This document shows, one piece after another, positions 43,910-56,475 of a stretch of 64,000 nucleotides of DNA (within the stretch, counting starts at the first letter, position 1; every line of letters begins with the position of its first letter). The stretch lies in NCBI GenBank assembly GCA_907165275.2, contig OU015654.1:4481501-4545500 (forward strand). The letters are read 5' to 3'. Source of the stretch: Zygaena filipendulae (Eukaryota > Arthropoda > Insecta > Lepidoptera > Zygaenidae). The translations under genes and the position numbers were made by a program. The notes beneath the pieces are model-generated. The model was not told the DNA's origin, made no database searches, and was given only the letters and a program-made list of their open reading frames with translations.

Positions 43910-46900
43910 ATATCTCTATGAATACCTACTAAAATTGTTTCATCTTTAATTTCGTCGCACTAAAAAGCTTGCGAACTTAATTTATCTACAGTCGAAATAT
44001 TTACGGAATTGCACAAAACAACATTTTACTCAATGAAATTGTACATGAACGAAATGACGTTTCCGATAAATGAATGCAGATATTGATAACCCCAATATTT
44101 TATCATATATAAATGGGTACAATTTTTAATGAATGTTTAATTAATCCTGTTTTTAAATTTCAATGTATTGAATGATCGCATTCGAGTGTCGTTTTATTTT
44201 ATTTAAAGCCACAAAACAATGTGTCTCAATATGTTGTTTAAGATAAAAAAGGATAATTTCGAAAAAATAATAGAGTAAAATATTTTCTTATAATACTTTA
44301 ATTGGAAAAACAAAGAGGGGCCGTAACAACGTGGCTCAACTAAGCCTGCCCCATGGAACTTCGCTTTAAGGACAACTAACTCGAGAGCCTTCTGTTTGCT
44401 GTAATTAGATAAGTTTGCGGATGTATACAGCTGTCCTACAATATAAACCTTCGGAATATTGTACGCCCGCTTAGTTAGTCACACTCTTTCGGATATATTA
44501 GAATAATACACCACAACATGAAACACCTTGCATGCACCTCCACATCAATGTTAGTACTTTTTTGCGTACATATTATATATTGTATTGTGATTACATTAGC
44601 GTTTATTTTTACATATATCCCGCAGAAGTATATTATGAAAAAAAATTTTTTTATATTAAATCTATTTTACATATCCAACTATCGATTGAAATTTATATTA
44701 TACTTAACATTAATTGACGAGTCAAACTAAACATATAATATTTTAATTACGTACCTGTGAGCTCGAAACTTCTGGCACGAAATTTCAATCTCAGGTTACA
44801 ATAATATTGCTATAAGAGATTGTAGCAGGCCCCCAGGTGACTTAATAGGATTTATTTATTTATTCCTGGATTAATATAGCATGGCTCACCGGAAGCGGCC
44901 GGATTACGTATATGATATTACGGATCTTAGACTCTGACTTGAGTTCTAACTCCGATAAGTCGGAACATCCGATGGGTTTACACCTCTGGTTCCGACTTCA
45001 GAACACTAAAACACTGACATTAAATCCAACACTTTTAAATCGGAGGTTTTTACATGTCGCGCGGGTAACCTCCCTTCCGAACGTGCTTTCTTTTTCGATT
45101 TCTCTTTTGTATACGCAATACGGATGATGATTAACACATCTCTCTTCTGCGACACCTACGACTCCGATTCCGGTTTCGCCTCCGACAAATCAAATTTAAA
45201 AAGTCTTACTCCCGACTTCGGTTCTGATAAACTACCCGCGTAACATATCTAGTTTCTAGAATTGCCGGTTTTCAACAAAAATAAGTACCTATGCCGGCGA
45301 GTATGCACGTGATTAGTGCTGGTAGTCAGTATTGAAGGAGACGCACTATATGCAGGGTGAATGCAGCACACGTAGCGAACTGCACGGAATCAGGTACAGG
45401 CGGCGCCTGCAAAAGTTAACCAGCGCGGCGCGCCATGTTGAATTTATTAAAAACTCTCATGTATGAAAATTTTCTAATTCTGATTCGAGTAAATCAGTTA
45501 GGCATACAACTGGGGAGGAGAATCATATTCTCGAAAAAAAGTATTCAAATTCAAATATGCTTTATTGCCCCAGGAGAAACAATAAAAACTAAAACAGATA
45601 AAAAGTATATAGCCAAGACTCTTCTCCACTTCATATTATTGTGTAAGTATAGTAATTACAAAGCATCGAAGACCTCTGAAAAATCGATGGTCAAAAAAAA
45701 AAGTTTCAATTATCTTATTTCATATTCTCAATAGGTAGGCCTTAGCGGCCACATATAAATCACTCAATATGATAATGTAGTGATTCCTGATGAGTCTGCG
45801 ACGCGACGCGCATCGGTCATTCAGAGCACGTTCACCGAACTAACTTCTAATACCGACAGTTGGCCCAGGGAACTTTTCCCGATATTTGTCAGATGAGCGG
45901 GATAGCGGTTGTGAAATCCCTTCTGTTTTGGAAGCGGTAACAATCTTAGCGAGACTCTACAAAGGAAGTAACACGATTATCTACAAAATTTTCAACTCAG
46001 TTTTAAAGTAATATTTTATTATAACAGTTGTTACATTCATTTCACATAAACCATGTTGTGCTCTCCATATTTTTTATTCGTAGAACTATTAATTCTTAGA
46101 TTGTTTCATATAAGTAGGTAAGTAAAGTAATTAGCCTATAACGTAAGTCCGCATCGCTCTTTTTATATAAAAGCCATAGAAATTTTAATTAAAAAAAGAC
46201 TTTCTCTAATAATTTTTATTTTCCGAGCAACAGCCCGGAAAAGTTTTATTTATTCGTAAAAAGTACACCTACACTTGAAATTACTTACTTAAATGTTGGT
46301 CTGGAAGTTGAACATTTTGTGTTATTTTTGTTAGAACTTGTTGCGTATACCTATATTTTTTTTTAATTTTAAATCGTATTAAAAATATGTGTGTATGATT
46401 TTTCGTAATTATGATTTAATGAGTGTGTGAGTTATAGTTCAATGAATGTGAATACCTACTGTAGAGTTACGGTAGCTTGTAACTAATTTCATATTATATT
46501 ATTTACATACCTACCTACAAAACCTGTAGATATTCTGTGGTACAATTTAGAAATGTTCTCAAAGATGTTTGTAATCGTTTTATTCCCTTTCTCTGGTTAT
46601 TATTGAGAAATATAAAAAGAGATTTACGTTAAATTGAGTAGCTTATTGGTATGAACGTTTCTGGGGCGGGTAAGCGAGAGCATCGATGGAGACTCGCCAA
46701 AGCGCGGAGGCTCGAGGCGATGCCTCGATGCCAAAAGCTACCTGATCAATGGCCAATCTCGAACCAGTAACAAACTTATCCGCAAACTATTAGCACGAAC
46801 TGATTTGAGACCTTTTACGGTTTAAGCTTTTAGTACCTATAAGAACGTTATACAGGAATCTCGCTCGATAGTGAAGGAATCAAATATAATTATTGCGATC

Positions 46901-47620
46901 CTGCTGTTGGATTTGCAAGCACCCTGTAAACTGTTTGTAAACGGAATAATTATTATACTATACATGAATTGTACAATGTACTAACACCACATGTACCTAG
47001 TATGTAATCCATAAACGAGACGCCATACGTTACATTATGAAACAAAAAAACAACTTGACAAGAAGACTCTTGTTAAGCTCGATGTGGACTGGACAATTTA
47101 ATATGTGAAGTCGTCGAAAGAGATCAGCACCTATGTATGTAAGACCACTTTGGCTCACAAATGCGTATTTTTGTGCCGTTGGATATGTATAGGGATTTAT
47201 CTGTTGATACCTTTTATAGACACAAAAGGTACCTTGTTTGACACGGGTCATTCAAATGAACCGTTTTTTTCGAGTCTTATTGATAGGAATACCTATAGTT
47301 GTTAAGGATTATGTTATACAGTCGTATTACTGATATTTTTCGTTTGAGCATTACTGTATGTTTACCTACGTAGTTTAAATATAAATTTCAATATTTTCTC
47401 GGTAAAAGGGATAATTTGTTTGACATCTGGGATTTAATGTACTCGTATATACCTATCTGTGTTGTACTCATGTAATATATAACTTTGTTATTGCATTTTA
47501 ATTAAACGCGTGTAGTTTTCGAACATTGATTATTTTATAAGAAAGCTTGTTATTTAATAAGATGTTATTATTATATAAGTTTATCGACAGCACCGTTGAC
47601 CTATCGTTATTCGTTAGTGA
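43910..47620. other. Non-coding stretch
   Basis: It includes a retroposon-like end near 45545 (AATTCAAATATGCTTTATTG) and CTCCGAC-rich sequence at 44930-45240. Short frames at 44518 and 45435 are AT-rich and unsupported. Confidence 0.35.
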
Positions 47621-47629
47621 ACTTTACTG

Positions 47630-47745
47630 CTACATCAGGTGTAGCCAGTTCGATCCCACGTTAGGGTTTTATGTGATGAACGTTTGTGTTTACCCTGACT
47701 CTGGCCGTAGGTACTTATTGATTATTGTTATTTGTTATGTGGTAT
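47630..47745 (+). repeat. SINE fragment
   Basis: AGTTCGATCCC (B box-like), then TTATGTGATGAACGTTTGTG, as in the SINEs at 35876 and 56476. Confidence 0.45.
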
Positions 47746-47965
47746 AGGTGATTCTAAAAATGATAATTACTTACCTAAGAATGTTGAGAGATTAAAGTCG
47801 TCATAAGTATGTTGGTACTCATTAACGTATTACTACAGTAGATTATAAGGATGTATTTAACTACAATAAAAGGATCTTTAAGGATGTTTTTTTGAATAGC
47901 GGATTTTATTGTTTAAAAGAATTCTTTAAGAATCTTGATTGACGTTTAATAGATTTATATTTTTA

Positions 47966-48205
47966 TCGGTATCACCCGCGTGAGTTTCGGAATTCCTGCA
48001 GGAAGTACAAAATAGCCTAATTTACTCCTTATAATATCAGCTAATTAGCAGTGAAAGTCCCGTCAAAATCGGTCCAACCGTTTCGGAGATTCACTCGGGT
48101 GAATTTCGAAATTCCCGCAGGAACTCTAAACTTCTTTTATAAAAACACTGTCCTGACAATAACGAACACAAAAAAGAATTATTCAAGATTTATTTTTATT
48201 CATAT
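47966..48205 (-). repeat. Interspersed repeat family B, two joined pieces
   Basis: GGTATCACCCGCGTGAGTTT to CGGTCCAACCGTTTCGGAGA, then a second GGGTGAATTTCGAAATTCCC piece ending in ATTTTTATTCATATAGATGA. Confidence 0.5.
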
Positions 48206-48867
48206 AGATGACTTAGATGTAACAAAACTATGAAATTGATAAAACATGAAATAAACATTATTCAGTTCTACTCTATTCTACATTTACGTAAATCTATTTC
48301 TAGGATAATAAACGCAGCAGTAAAGGTGTGATTGCTTTTTGCTGTCAAGTCACGTATTGACTCTTTAACGGTAGAGCGACTTCGTATCTACTTTCTTGTG
48401 TATAAGTACTAAGTATCCCGCACCAACCTCCATTGCTGTACCCACTGTGGAGATAAAAGTAAAACTTCATCGTGACCGGAAAATGGCGAAACAGGTAATG
48501 GAGAGCTTTTATTTTCTCAGCAACGAACGAGTAAAGATATATACCCCTAGCAAATTGCTTAGATAATTCACCTCTTTATCTAGATTGCGTTGTATCTATT
48601 CATCTCACTGTAGGCATCCTTGTTGGAATGTAAACCAGTGTGTCGTGTCGTGCAAAGTCTACTATCGCAGAGTAATAAGAAAATGTGATGCGAATTAATG
48701 AAGAAGACAATTCCTTCTGCTAAAGGAACCGACATTATTTACATTCGAGAAGCTGAAGACAAGTTATTATAATAAGAATATTTAAAAATTTTCATCACGT
48801 ACTGTATTCACCGAAAAAAATTATGAAGGTGATTTTGTTGTAGCAGGGCATTGCGCACAGTTTCTCA

Positions 48868-48926
48868 TAATTCTTTTAATTTCGAAATTACCGCGAGTGA
48901 AACAGCTGGCTGGGGGACAGCTAGTA
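48868..48926 (+). repeat. Helitron-like 3' scrap
   Basis: AATTACCGCGAGTGAAACAG, ending GGGGGACAGCTAGT. Confidence 0.45.
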
Positions 48927-48999
48927 ATATTATAAAAGTACAGATTCCATAAAGAGTTATTTGGCAATATTAGAAACAGAGCGATGACCACTAACGTAA

Positions 49000-49990
49000 T
49001 GTTTGTTGAGGAAAATTTAGATTGCATCATTATTCCAAGGCTAAGTAAATGGCAAAAGGCTATGCTTCTTGTTGGTCTCTTCATAGACCGCCCGCAACGG
49101 GGAGTGCAGTGGGTGTGGGCATTGGAGAATGCGGGGACGGGGATGTCGTTCGTGCACACCGCGTATAGGCACGGTGACAGGCAACTCTCTTGGGGTACTC
49201 CGGCTTAGATGGGAAAAGATCTTGATTCGGCGTCCTCTACCGATACGTAGAAGCTCTAGCCGTGGAGGAAAGATCTGCACGATCGTGGGTGGTGTGCTAG
49301 TCGTCGAGAGCTCGAAAGTGAGGCCGTCGTGCCACAACTGGTCGAAAGCCTTCTCGATGTCAAGGAAGACTTCGACCGAATGGCGGCTTTGGTTGTGCTC
49401 GGCGGTAGAGTGAGGTAGTGTGTCGTGGAGTGTCCGTCCCTGAAGCCGTAGCCGAAGCTCACAGAGTGAGATGCACAGCCTCCATCGTCGCAGAAGCAGA
49501 CGCTCGAAAAGCTTGGCGACGTGGGACAGCGGCGTAATCGGCCGGTGTAGCTCTCCGAGCGCCGTCATTCTTTCCCGGGCTTTGGGAGGACAATGATCTT
49601 CCCCATCCAGGTGTTCGGAAAATGTCCCATGCGGAGTATCCCATTGAAGAGTCTGATCAGGGCTACCAGAGCTCTTCGTGGGAGCTATCTAATCGCCGTT
49701 GGTGTGATGTTGTTGGGTCCAGTCGCCTTCCGCTTGGGGAGGCGAAGGGCGACCTTGCACAGCTCGGTGGGGGAGATGAAGGCGTCCTCATCCGGCGTCG
49801 GCATGCGTGATGCGACCCATCAAGAGCTCGGTGACGCGGCGTTTTACTTCCTCGTAATGTGTGTTGTTATGCATGACCAGAACCACGATCGCACTGAGAA
49901 CTTTAGAGAAGAACGCCTTTGTCATCTGATACGATGACGTCGAAATATTCGTTGAGTTATTCATGTGTTCTGGACCGGAGATAAAGAAAG
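49000..49990 (-). pseudogene. Jockey-like LINE reverse transcriptase relic
   Basis: Read on the minus strand in shifting frames. It starts near SPTELCKVALRLPKRKATGP, then LFNGILRMGHFPNTWMGK and PGKNDGARRATPADY. RPITPLSHVAKLFERLLLRR follows, then AEHNQSRHSVEVFLDIEKAF (RT motif A), and ends around FTNDIPVP-like and LLPFT sequence. The order matches the jockey-clade RT (fingers and palm). Many frameshifts and stops separate the pieces; the FADD-equivalent region is badly degraded. No endonuclease. The plus-strand frames at 48984-49937 are shadows. Confidence 0.75.
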
Positions 49991-50394
49991 AAATAGAGAA
50001 TATGACAATGTTTTGGTAGAGTAGGTACAAGGTGCAGTAAATGAGTATTTATTATCCGAGGGTTGAACGTGCGTCGCGACCGCTAGAAAATTAGGGGCTT
50101 ATCCCAGATTACGTACAACATTGAACACCGCTGTCGTTCACTCCTAAATGACCCGCTTTATTTATATTAAAGGTTGCCGTATAAAATACATCATTACTTT
50201 GAATTAACTAAAGGTAAACAATAACCGGATTAGATAGGGAATGGTAGAGATAAATGATGCTAATATATATTCATTGTCTTGAAGTTTCAGTCCTTATTAA
50301 TATCAGTAAATTGTGATGTTTTCACTTATCTAAGAATTTTTTAAAGGCTTCTTTATAATATCATCTAGATTGTTGACGTATTTCTTTTATTTTT

Positions 50395-50545
50395 AACCGA
50401 CTTCCAAAAAAGAGGAGGTTCGGCTGATGTTGTTTGTCAAAATGAGCCGAAACACATTGATTCTTCTGTTTTAATTACGGCTACAGTTCACAACTATAAA
50501 TATGTATTCCATAATACATTAGTTTGTACTTAATCTTATTCGATT
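50395..50545 (+). repeat. TTTTTAACCGACTTCCAAAA-type repeat fragment
   Basis: TTTTAACCGACTTCCAAAAA, then AGAGGAGGTTCGGCTG. Similar starts occur at 6193 and 17333. Confidence 0.45.
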
Positions 50546-50952
50546 TGATTTATAGAATATTTCTCTTTCTGTATACGATATTTTCACCGGCCGCCATGGT
50601 CCCTCGCGACCTTCAGAATCTCAAACCCTCAGGGCGGCTTTTAAACTTTTTTACTGTTTCAAATGTAAAACATTTTATTTTACTTTAACTAAAAATCAAG
50701 AGAGTCTAGGTTTAATTATATACAATACACCTTAATGAAAGTAAAACAATTCCAGATAAGGTACCTAACGTATAAATGAAATATAATAGGTAACCTCAGA
50801 TGTTTCGTCTGAGTAGGTAACGTATAAATATAATAAAATATAATAGGTATTATTGTTTTGTCGTATTTACAATGATTTATTTTTCTTTAAATAAACGTTA
50901 TTATTATTATACGTGAATATATTTCTTAACTTCTTATATTTTTACGTAATAG

Positions 50953-51162
50953 GTGTCCATGCAATTAGTGTCTCAGGCACTCCGACGCTCTCAGACAAGT
51001 GACGAAGCGTGCAGGCGTAAGCTATTTGATTACACACAAATTACATATCATACAGAGTTAACTCCGTTACATCGAGATGAAAGCGCCACGAAAGGTGAAT
51101 TAGCTGCTAATGCAATAAAAGCTCGTCGAGAAGCCTTAGATCCGATACGTCCCACCTCCTAG
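50953..51162 (+). CDS. Probable terminal coding exon of an unidentified gene
   Basis: A pyrimidine-rich tract (TTCTTAACTTCTTATATTTT) and AATAG acceptor precede an open frame in phase 0. It encodes 69 residues, from VSMQLVSQALRRSQTSDEAC to ANAIKARREALDPIRPTS, then TAG. The composition is mixed and protein-like, unlike the surrounding AT-rich frames. AATAAA follows 96 bp after the stop. No transposon similarity was seen. I do not recognise the family. Upstream exons must exist but were not found with confidence in the window; the acceptor reading predicts they lie to the left on the plus strand. Confidence 0.55.
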   Translation: MSMQLVSQALRRSQTSDEACRRKLFDYTQITYHTELTPLHRDESATKGELAANAIKARREALDPIRPTS

Positions 51163-51257
51163 CGTCGGACTCCAGGCAGGCGAGACGAAGAAGTAAAATT
51201 ATTACAGTCTTATTAAAAACACTTCACGAAGTGAGATACATTTTAAGATATTTCTTT

Positions 51258-51263
51258 AATAAA
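51258..51263 (+). terminator. Poly(A) signal AATAAA
   Basis: A canonical hexamer 96 bp after the TAG of the preceding exon. AATAAA is frequent by chance in AT-rich DNA, so its support is mainly positional. Confidence 0.35.
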
Positions 51264-51445
51264 TTTAAGTTATAAATGCTCGAAGTCGTCGTAAAGATTG
51301 AAAAAAAAGAGTTGTAAAAGCACAGACGTAAAAAAAGAACGTAAAAGTTCTATAAGTACCTACACTAATATTACACATATTAAGAGGTAAGGTTTGTAAG
51401 TGTAGGTGTAAGATGACAACCTAAGGTTCGTGATTGGCTAATGCT

Positions 51446-51486
51446 ATACTACTAACTACTACTACTACCACTACTACTACTACTAC
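51446..51486. repeat. (ACT)n microsatellite
   Basis: About 12 ACT or CTA units with two interruptions. Confidence 0.8.
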
Positions 51487-51503
51487 GAAATCAAATAGCT
51501 TCG

Positions 51504-51576
51504 ATCTATCCCTCAGAAGAATAACTTATTCTTCTGAGATCTATCCCTCAGAAGAATAACTTTATTCTTCTGAGGG
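51504..51576. repeat. Two tandem 35-bp units, each a palindrome
   Basis: 51512-51538 is CTCAGAAGAATAA, C, TTATTCTTCTGAG. 51545-51576 is the same with CCC/GGG added and a CT centre. Each unit starts ATCTATCC. A lone half (TTATTCTTCTGAGGG) is at 63054-63068. Confidence 0.85.
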
Positions 51577-51599
51577 CATAATATACAGAATTCTATTAT

Positions 51600-52925
51600 T
51601 TTATTTTTTTTAGAGCATTAACCCAATGCATTAACCACTAACGCGGATTATGGGCAAAGGAAAGAATGTTGTTGGCCACAGTTAATCAGGCCTGCGTGCT
51701 GATTTGTGAAGAATCTTATGTTTATAGAATGACAAATATATTGTCTGTATTACATTCGAGTAATTTTTAATTCTACTGACATTAGCCAAATGCTAATTAA
51801 AATACTTATTATTTATTTATTTAAAATCGTTTAAAATTCTATTTCAATATTTCGGAACAATAGGATTATACGGAACAGTAGGTACGGTTGATGTCTTCGT
51901 TAATATATTTAGGTACCTACCACATAACAGTCTTATTTCGGGCTTTAATGAACTCACCGTGTCTTGCGAAAGAATTTCTTTTGTTCTAAGATTACACGTC
52001 GATACTGATTGGACTGACAGGCAGATTTACCCGAAATAATGGCTAACGAGACAGTAGATATTCTTAGCCAAAGCATCTTTATATATCCATGTAAATGAAC
52101 CGTACTAGTAGGTGTGTACCTACAAATATTTTGCCTGGTCGTTCGATTGCTTTGAGAACGTCCTCAATTTATTGGTGTTTCAAGATAATGAATTCTCTGA
52201 AATTTCGAAAGTAATCAGGTTTAACTAAAGCCTAATAGCGATCTAGGTCACACAACTTTGAAATAATATATTCTCACTAGAATATTGTAGGTAATTATGT
52301 AGGCGCTCATTTATCAATAACGAAGAAATACCAATGAGATTAGACCCCGCAAACTTGTTTAAGAGTCACTCCCAGGCAATTTAACAGGCCCGAGATAAGT
52401 TAGGGCCGAAAATGCGAGCAAACTGCGCCGTCCCCCGGTAATTACACCTCAACGAAATACCAGAAAGCTATATAGTCACCCATCGCAATGGATTTTTCCG
52501 CCCATTTAATGTATTTGCCTTGTAAAAATTCTTCTACCATTTCCTCTGAGCGTACGTAAATGTCCAAGGGTTATTCGATCTTCGCTTTTTTGGTTTCATT
52601 TTCATACACATATCCAACGAGTGCAAACACGTATAGATACTGCTCATCTGCCTGACATGATAAATGAAAAAAAGAAAAAAAAACGTAGTTGAAGTACTAA
52701 ATTGTTTTATGGAATTTTTAATTTTGTGTAAGGGAAACGTATTTTTTTATATTCATGCAAATTTTTAAATGACGTTGGTGATTTGGTAAATGGATTTACA
52801 TCTTTGGTTTAATTTTGTTTACATAATGAAAGGATGGTATTAAAAAAGGATTGAGAAAAAAGTGTTGTTGATGTTTTTAAACTGTCCTCAACGAGTTTCC
52901 TTGTTTGTGTTGTATAATGAGATTC
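51600..52925. other. Non-coding stretch between the two exon candidates
   Basis: Mostly AT-rich. A more complex block at 52350-52520 could be conserved regulatory sequence; cross-species comparison would be needed to tell. Confidence 0.3.
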
Positions 52926-52927
52926 AG

Positions 52928-53055
52928 TTTGTTGTCTCCGAGTTGCCTCGCTCCCTATTGTTCCCAACCCCAGCCCTGAACTCCTCACAGCCAACCCTCT
53001 CGCACACCCCGCAGCGCTCGCGCTTGGATCCGATCATATTTGCCAACGATAAACA
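52928..53055 (+). CDS. Probable internal coding exon of an unidentified gene
   Basis: The acceptor (TTTCCTTGTTTGTGTTGTAT tract, TAATGAG branch-like site, GATTCAG) and the consensus donor ACA|GTAAGT bound 128 nt. The frame that is open starts in phase 0 and encodes FVVSELPRSLLFPTPALNSS, then QPTLSHTPQRSRLDPIIFAN and DK. It is Ser/Thr-Pro-rich, as in a disordered linker with phosphorylation sites. GC content is clearly higher than in the flanks. The next exon, to the right, was not found. A second possible acceptor at 52942 would keep the same frame. Confidence 0.55.
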
Positions 53056-53268
53056 GTAAGTGCGCATCACTTGGTGCATCGTATGTGTAGAAGAGGATGC
53101 TCCTATGAGAGGAAGTCTACTTCCCGGTGCTAAGTCAAAACATGACAGCTTGTAATATATTGTCCTAACCTACATAATTACCTATTCAGCTAAACTACAT
53201 ACATAAAATGCCAGCATAAAAATGCCTGGCTATGATTTGCAATGATTTGAAACACGTGTGTAATTCTT

Positions 53269-53514
53269 ATCACTAATATTATAAACGCGAAAGTTTGTTT
53301 GTAAGTATGTATGTATGGATGGATGGATGGATGGATGGATGGATGGATGGATGGATGATTGTTACTCTTTCACGCAAAGACTACTGGATGGATTTAAATG
53401 AAACTTTACAATAATATGGCTTATACATCAGATTAACACATAGGGTACTTTCTATCCCGGAATTCCCGCGGGAACTCTGAAATTAACGTGGGTGAATCCG
53501 CGGGGCACACCTAG
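53269..53514 (+). mobile_element. Lep1-like Helitron with expanded microsatellite
   Basis: It starts TCACTAATATTATAAACGCG and ends GAATCCGCGGGGCACACCTA. The GTTTGTTTGT tract of other copies leads here into (GGAT)n. Confidence 0.65.
53317..53356. repeat. (GGAT)n microsatellite
   Basis: Ten GGAT units inside the Helitron-like copy. Confidence 0.9.
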
Positions 53515-53556
53515 TAGTCAAATAAATGTAGGTTACAAAATTATTTATTTAATAAG

Positions 53557-53730
53557 TCGTTTATCCCGGGCTCACCCGCGATAATTTCGAAGTTCCGGAG
53601 ATAAAAGTACCCTATGTGTAAATCCAGGTAATAAAACTGCGTGCCCAACATAAAAATCCATTCAGCAGTTTTTCCGTGATTGACACACATCCAATCATAC
53701 AAACTTTTACATTTTATAATATTAGTCAGA
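53557..53730 (-). mobile_element. Helitron-like element, reverse orientation
   Basis: CCCGGGCTCACCCGCGATAA to ACTTTTACATTTTATAATAT; it faces the previous copy tail to tail. Confidence 0.55.
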
Positions 53731-54092
53731 TTAAACTCCACTATTATTATTTTCAAAACATTTAATTACCCGTGGAGTGTATAATTAGTGTCTAGACTAA
53801 TAGGCAGACAATAGACATCACTTCGACCAAAGGTAGATGTATAAATGACAGATACTGTAATTAACCATATTAATTGGTGTATGATCGGAGTGAGGCCTTC
53901 AGTTTGTGGTTCAATAGAGGCACACACAGCAGTCACAGCACAGGTACAGTCGGCAGCAGAAATATAGGAACACTTTTGAAAGTTATTGAATTTTATCTTA
54001 TCCCGGTGAAATACAAATGAACTAATTCAAGTACTTTGCCACAAGTAAAGACGGCTGGCTTGTACGTACACGTGCATCAGCTGTCAATGAAT

Positions 54093-54315
54093 AATTGGAC
54101 ATAGATAAGCAATAGTGTGTTAACCCACATTGGAGAAATTTTGATTAAATCGTGTTTTTGTGTTAAAAAAAATTATGTTTAACAAATTGTTGGTATTTAA
54201 ACTATGTAATAAGTTAAACATATTTGTTATAAAACGTTTTATAACTCTCAATAAAGCGCTCTGTATCAATAACTTAATTTTGTGGGTTAACATGCTATTG
54301 CTTATCTGCGTTCAA
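54093..54315. mobile_element. MITE family 'GGACGCAGATAAGC', copy 4, inverted
   Basis: TTGGACATAGATAAGCAATA at the left and TATTGCTTATCTGCGTTCAA at the right, with TGTTAACCCACA and TGTGGGTTAACA inside. Both arms keep TTAA here. Confidence 0.7.
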
Positions 54316-54940
54316 TTGTCACATGTAGAAACATATTGTCAAACTTTCCTCGAAAACCAAGAAACTCTCGCTTGGTATTGCAGGGTACGAGGAGGCATGA
54401 AATCGGTGGGAGGCGGAGAGTGTTCGTTCTTTATATTATTCTGTATTCTTTTCTTATTGCAGTAGTACCTACCTAATAAAGTTCAAAAACTGAAAAAGGT
54501 GTTAACATATTTCTGCTGGTGCCTGTACATGCTATCTGCCAATGATCATTTAACTCAATACACGCGCAGACGACCCGTTTGTGGCTCAATTCTAGATTGA
54601 TCGGTATTTTAAATTAATGGTTTGCAAAAATAAAAATAAATTACTTCTTTTTCTCTCCAAAAATTCTTCTCTTACCTAAGTACTTACTACCTATATTTCA
54701 TTTTCAGTATTTATAGAAGGTAACAGCCTAAATTTTTTCGCAAAGATGCAGAGAACTGGTGAAGCGCTCCTAGGGGAGGGGTAAGCTGCATGAATTTCTC
54801 ACGGATGAAACAGCAGGGAAAAACCTTTAAAATTATAAATTGTATTTACTATATCTAAACTACTCTTTTTATTTAAAGGTTTTTTACTTGTTTTTTTAAT
54901 GTATCATAATATAATATTAAATTAATTAATGTGTATCAAT

Positions 54941-55286
54941 AGTACATTGTTATCCTAGGGGCGAAAGTAACTTATTAGCCAATAGATCGAGGAACTAAAT
55001 AAGTCTTTCTCCCGAGGATAACACTGTGCTTTTCATTACGAATGCAAGGAAAGTCAAAATAAAAATAGGAATTAGCTAAAGAAAAAAATTAGTGAATTTT
55101 ATTTTACATAAATCAACCATTAGGTGTGCTACTGGCCAGTAAGTATGCCCCCTATGACATAAAAAAAAGAGTTTTTGCAGTATCCAGCTGTCAGTTGAAA
55201 GCGATTCTCCCTAGGGCTGAAAAGGGTTACTTTCAACCCGCTTCTCAGGCAACTTCATACCTACTTTCCGAGTATGAGTAATGAAA
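54941..55286 (+). mobile_element. Repeat family C, copy 2
   Basis: AGTACATTGTTATCCTAGGG to CTTTCCGAGTATGAGTAATG, inverted relative to 34101-34633. Confidence 0.6.
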
Positions 55287-55301
55287 AATATTATTGTTAA
55301 T

Positions 55302-55467
55302 ACTAGCTCGTGTGAGTTTCGGAATTCCTGCAGGAACTCTTTATATCAGGAACTTTTGCGGACGTAGGAAGAACAAACCGCCGAAGATTCATCAAAATCG
55401 GTTCAATGCTTTAGGAACGCATATATAAGACAAACCTACAACCATTAATTTTTATTTATAAAGAAGA
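55302..55467 (-). repeat. Interspersed repeat family B copy
   Basis: ACTAGCTCGTGTGAGTTTCG to ATCGGTTCAATGCTTTAGGA and ATTTTTATTTATAAAGAAGA. It abuts family C copy 2. Confidence 0.5.
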
Positions 55468-55529
55468 TTATTATTTATAATATTTATTTACTACAAGAAG
55501 TTAGGTATAGGCACCTAACTTATCCCTAC

Positions 55530-55698
55530 TAAAGTAACTTTGTCTGTCTGTCAGTCTGTTACGTTTCACGCCTTAACGGCGCAACCGATCATCGTAAATT
55601 TCTGGGGTATACAGAAAAGGACGTAGTGTACTTTGTATTCCGAAATTCCTGCAGGATCTCTGAAATTTTCGTAGGTGAAACCGCGGGGAACAGCTAGT
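55530..55698 (+). mobile_element. Lep1-like Helitron
   Basis: CCCTACTAAAGTAACTTTGT, TTTCACGCCTTAACGGCGCA, ending CCGCGGGGAACAGCTAGT. Confidence 0.6.
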
Positions 55699-55699
55699 A

Positions 55700-56465
55700 A
55701 TAAATAAAATTGATAAACGTTTTATATTCAAATACCTAAATTACGAGTGGGTGCGTTATCTGCTTTACATTATTTTACATTTCTTGCTATCGATTTCTTT
55801 TCAAATTAAATTATCTTACAATTAGAATATATGACTTTTTGTTATTTAATGATGTCCTCATATACTTTTTGTTAAACATTAATAATCACCTTGCAAAATC
55901 AATACCTAGGTATATAAGTATATATTTACAATAATACCTTTGTAAGTTCTTATAACCGGGAGTTAATAACACTTGCCTTTGTTAGGTATCAAAGCGTGTT
56001 GTCGCTTCAAGGAGATATTAATTACGTGCAGAGATTCTTCAACGAAATTCCTTTAACAAACTCGAGGAACAAAACTAAGTGAGAGTCAACAAAGCTAGTG
56101 TTCTTGTTGAAGACGCAATTACTAGACAAAGATAAAATGTTAATGTTTTTAATTAGCCCTATAATGATTTCAATTTTTTGTAAAAAAAATTAATTACATT
56201 TGAAACTGATTTAAAGTATAATGTATAGTCGCTAACAAAAGTAGGTAGGTAGCTTAAAACTTCATACAGTTGCTGATTCTATCGCAACTATTGTATTCAG
56301 TAATTTTTCGTTGAAGTGAAAAGATAATAATTTTATTATAATATTCCACTTCACAACACACAGATCAACCTACTTGATCCCACAGTAAGCTATAAGCTTG
56401 TGTCGTGACGAAGCAAACATGGTTCATACTATATTTATTATAATTACATATATATGTATTATACT
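55700..56465. other. Non-coding stretch
   Basis: AT-rich; nothing supported. Confidence 0.35.
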
Positions 56466-56475
56466 TTATATATAA

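Noticed and set aside
48984..49937. Several plus-strand frames
   Set aside because: Shadows of the minus-strand jockey-like relic.
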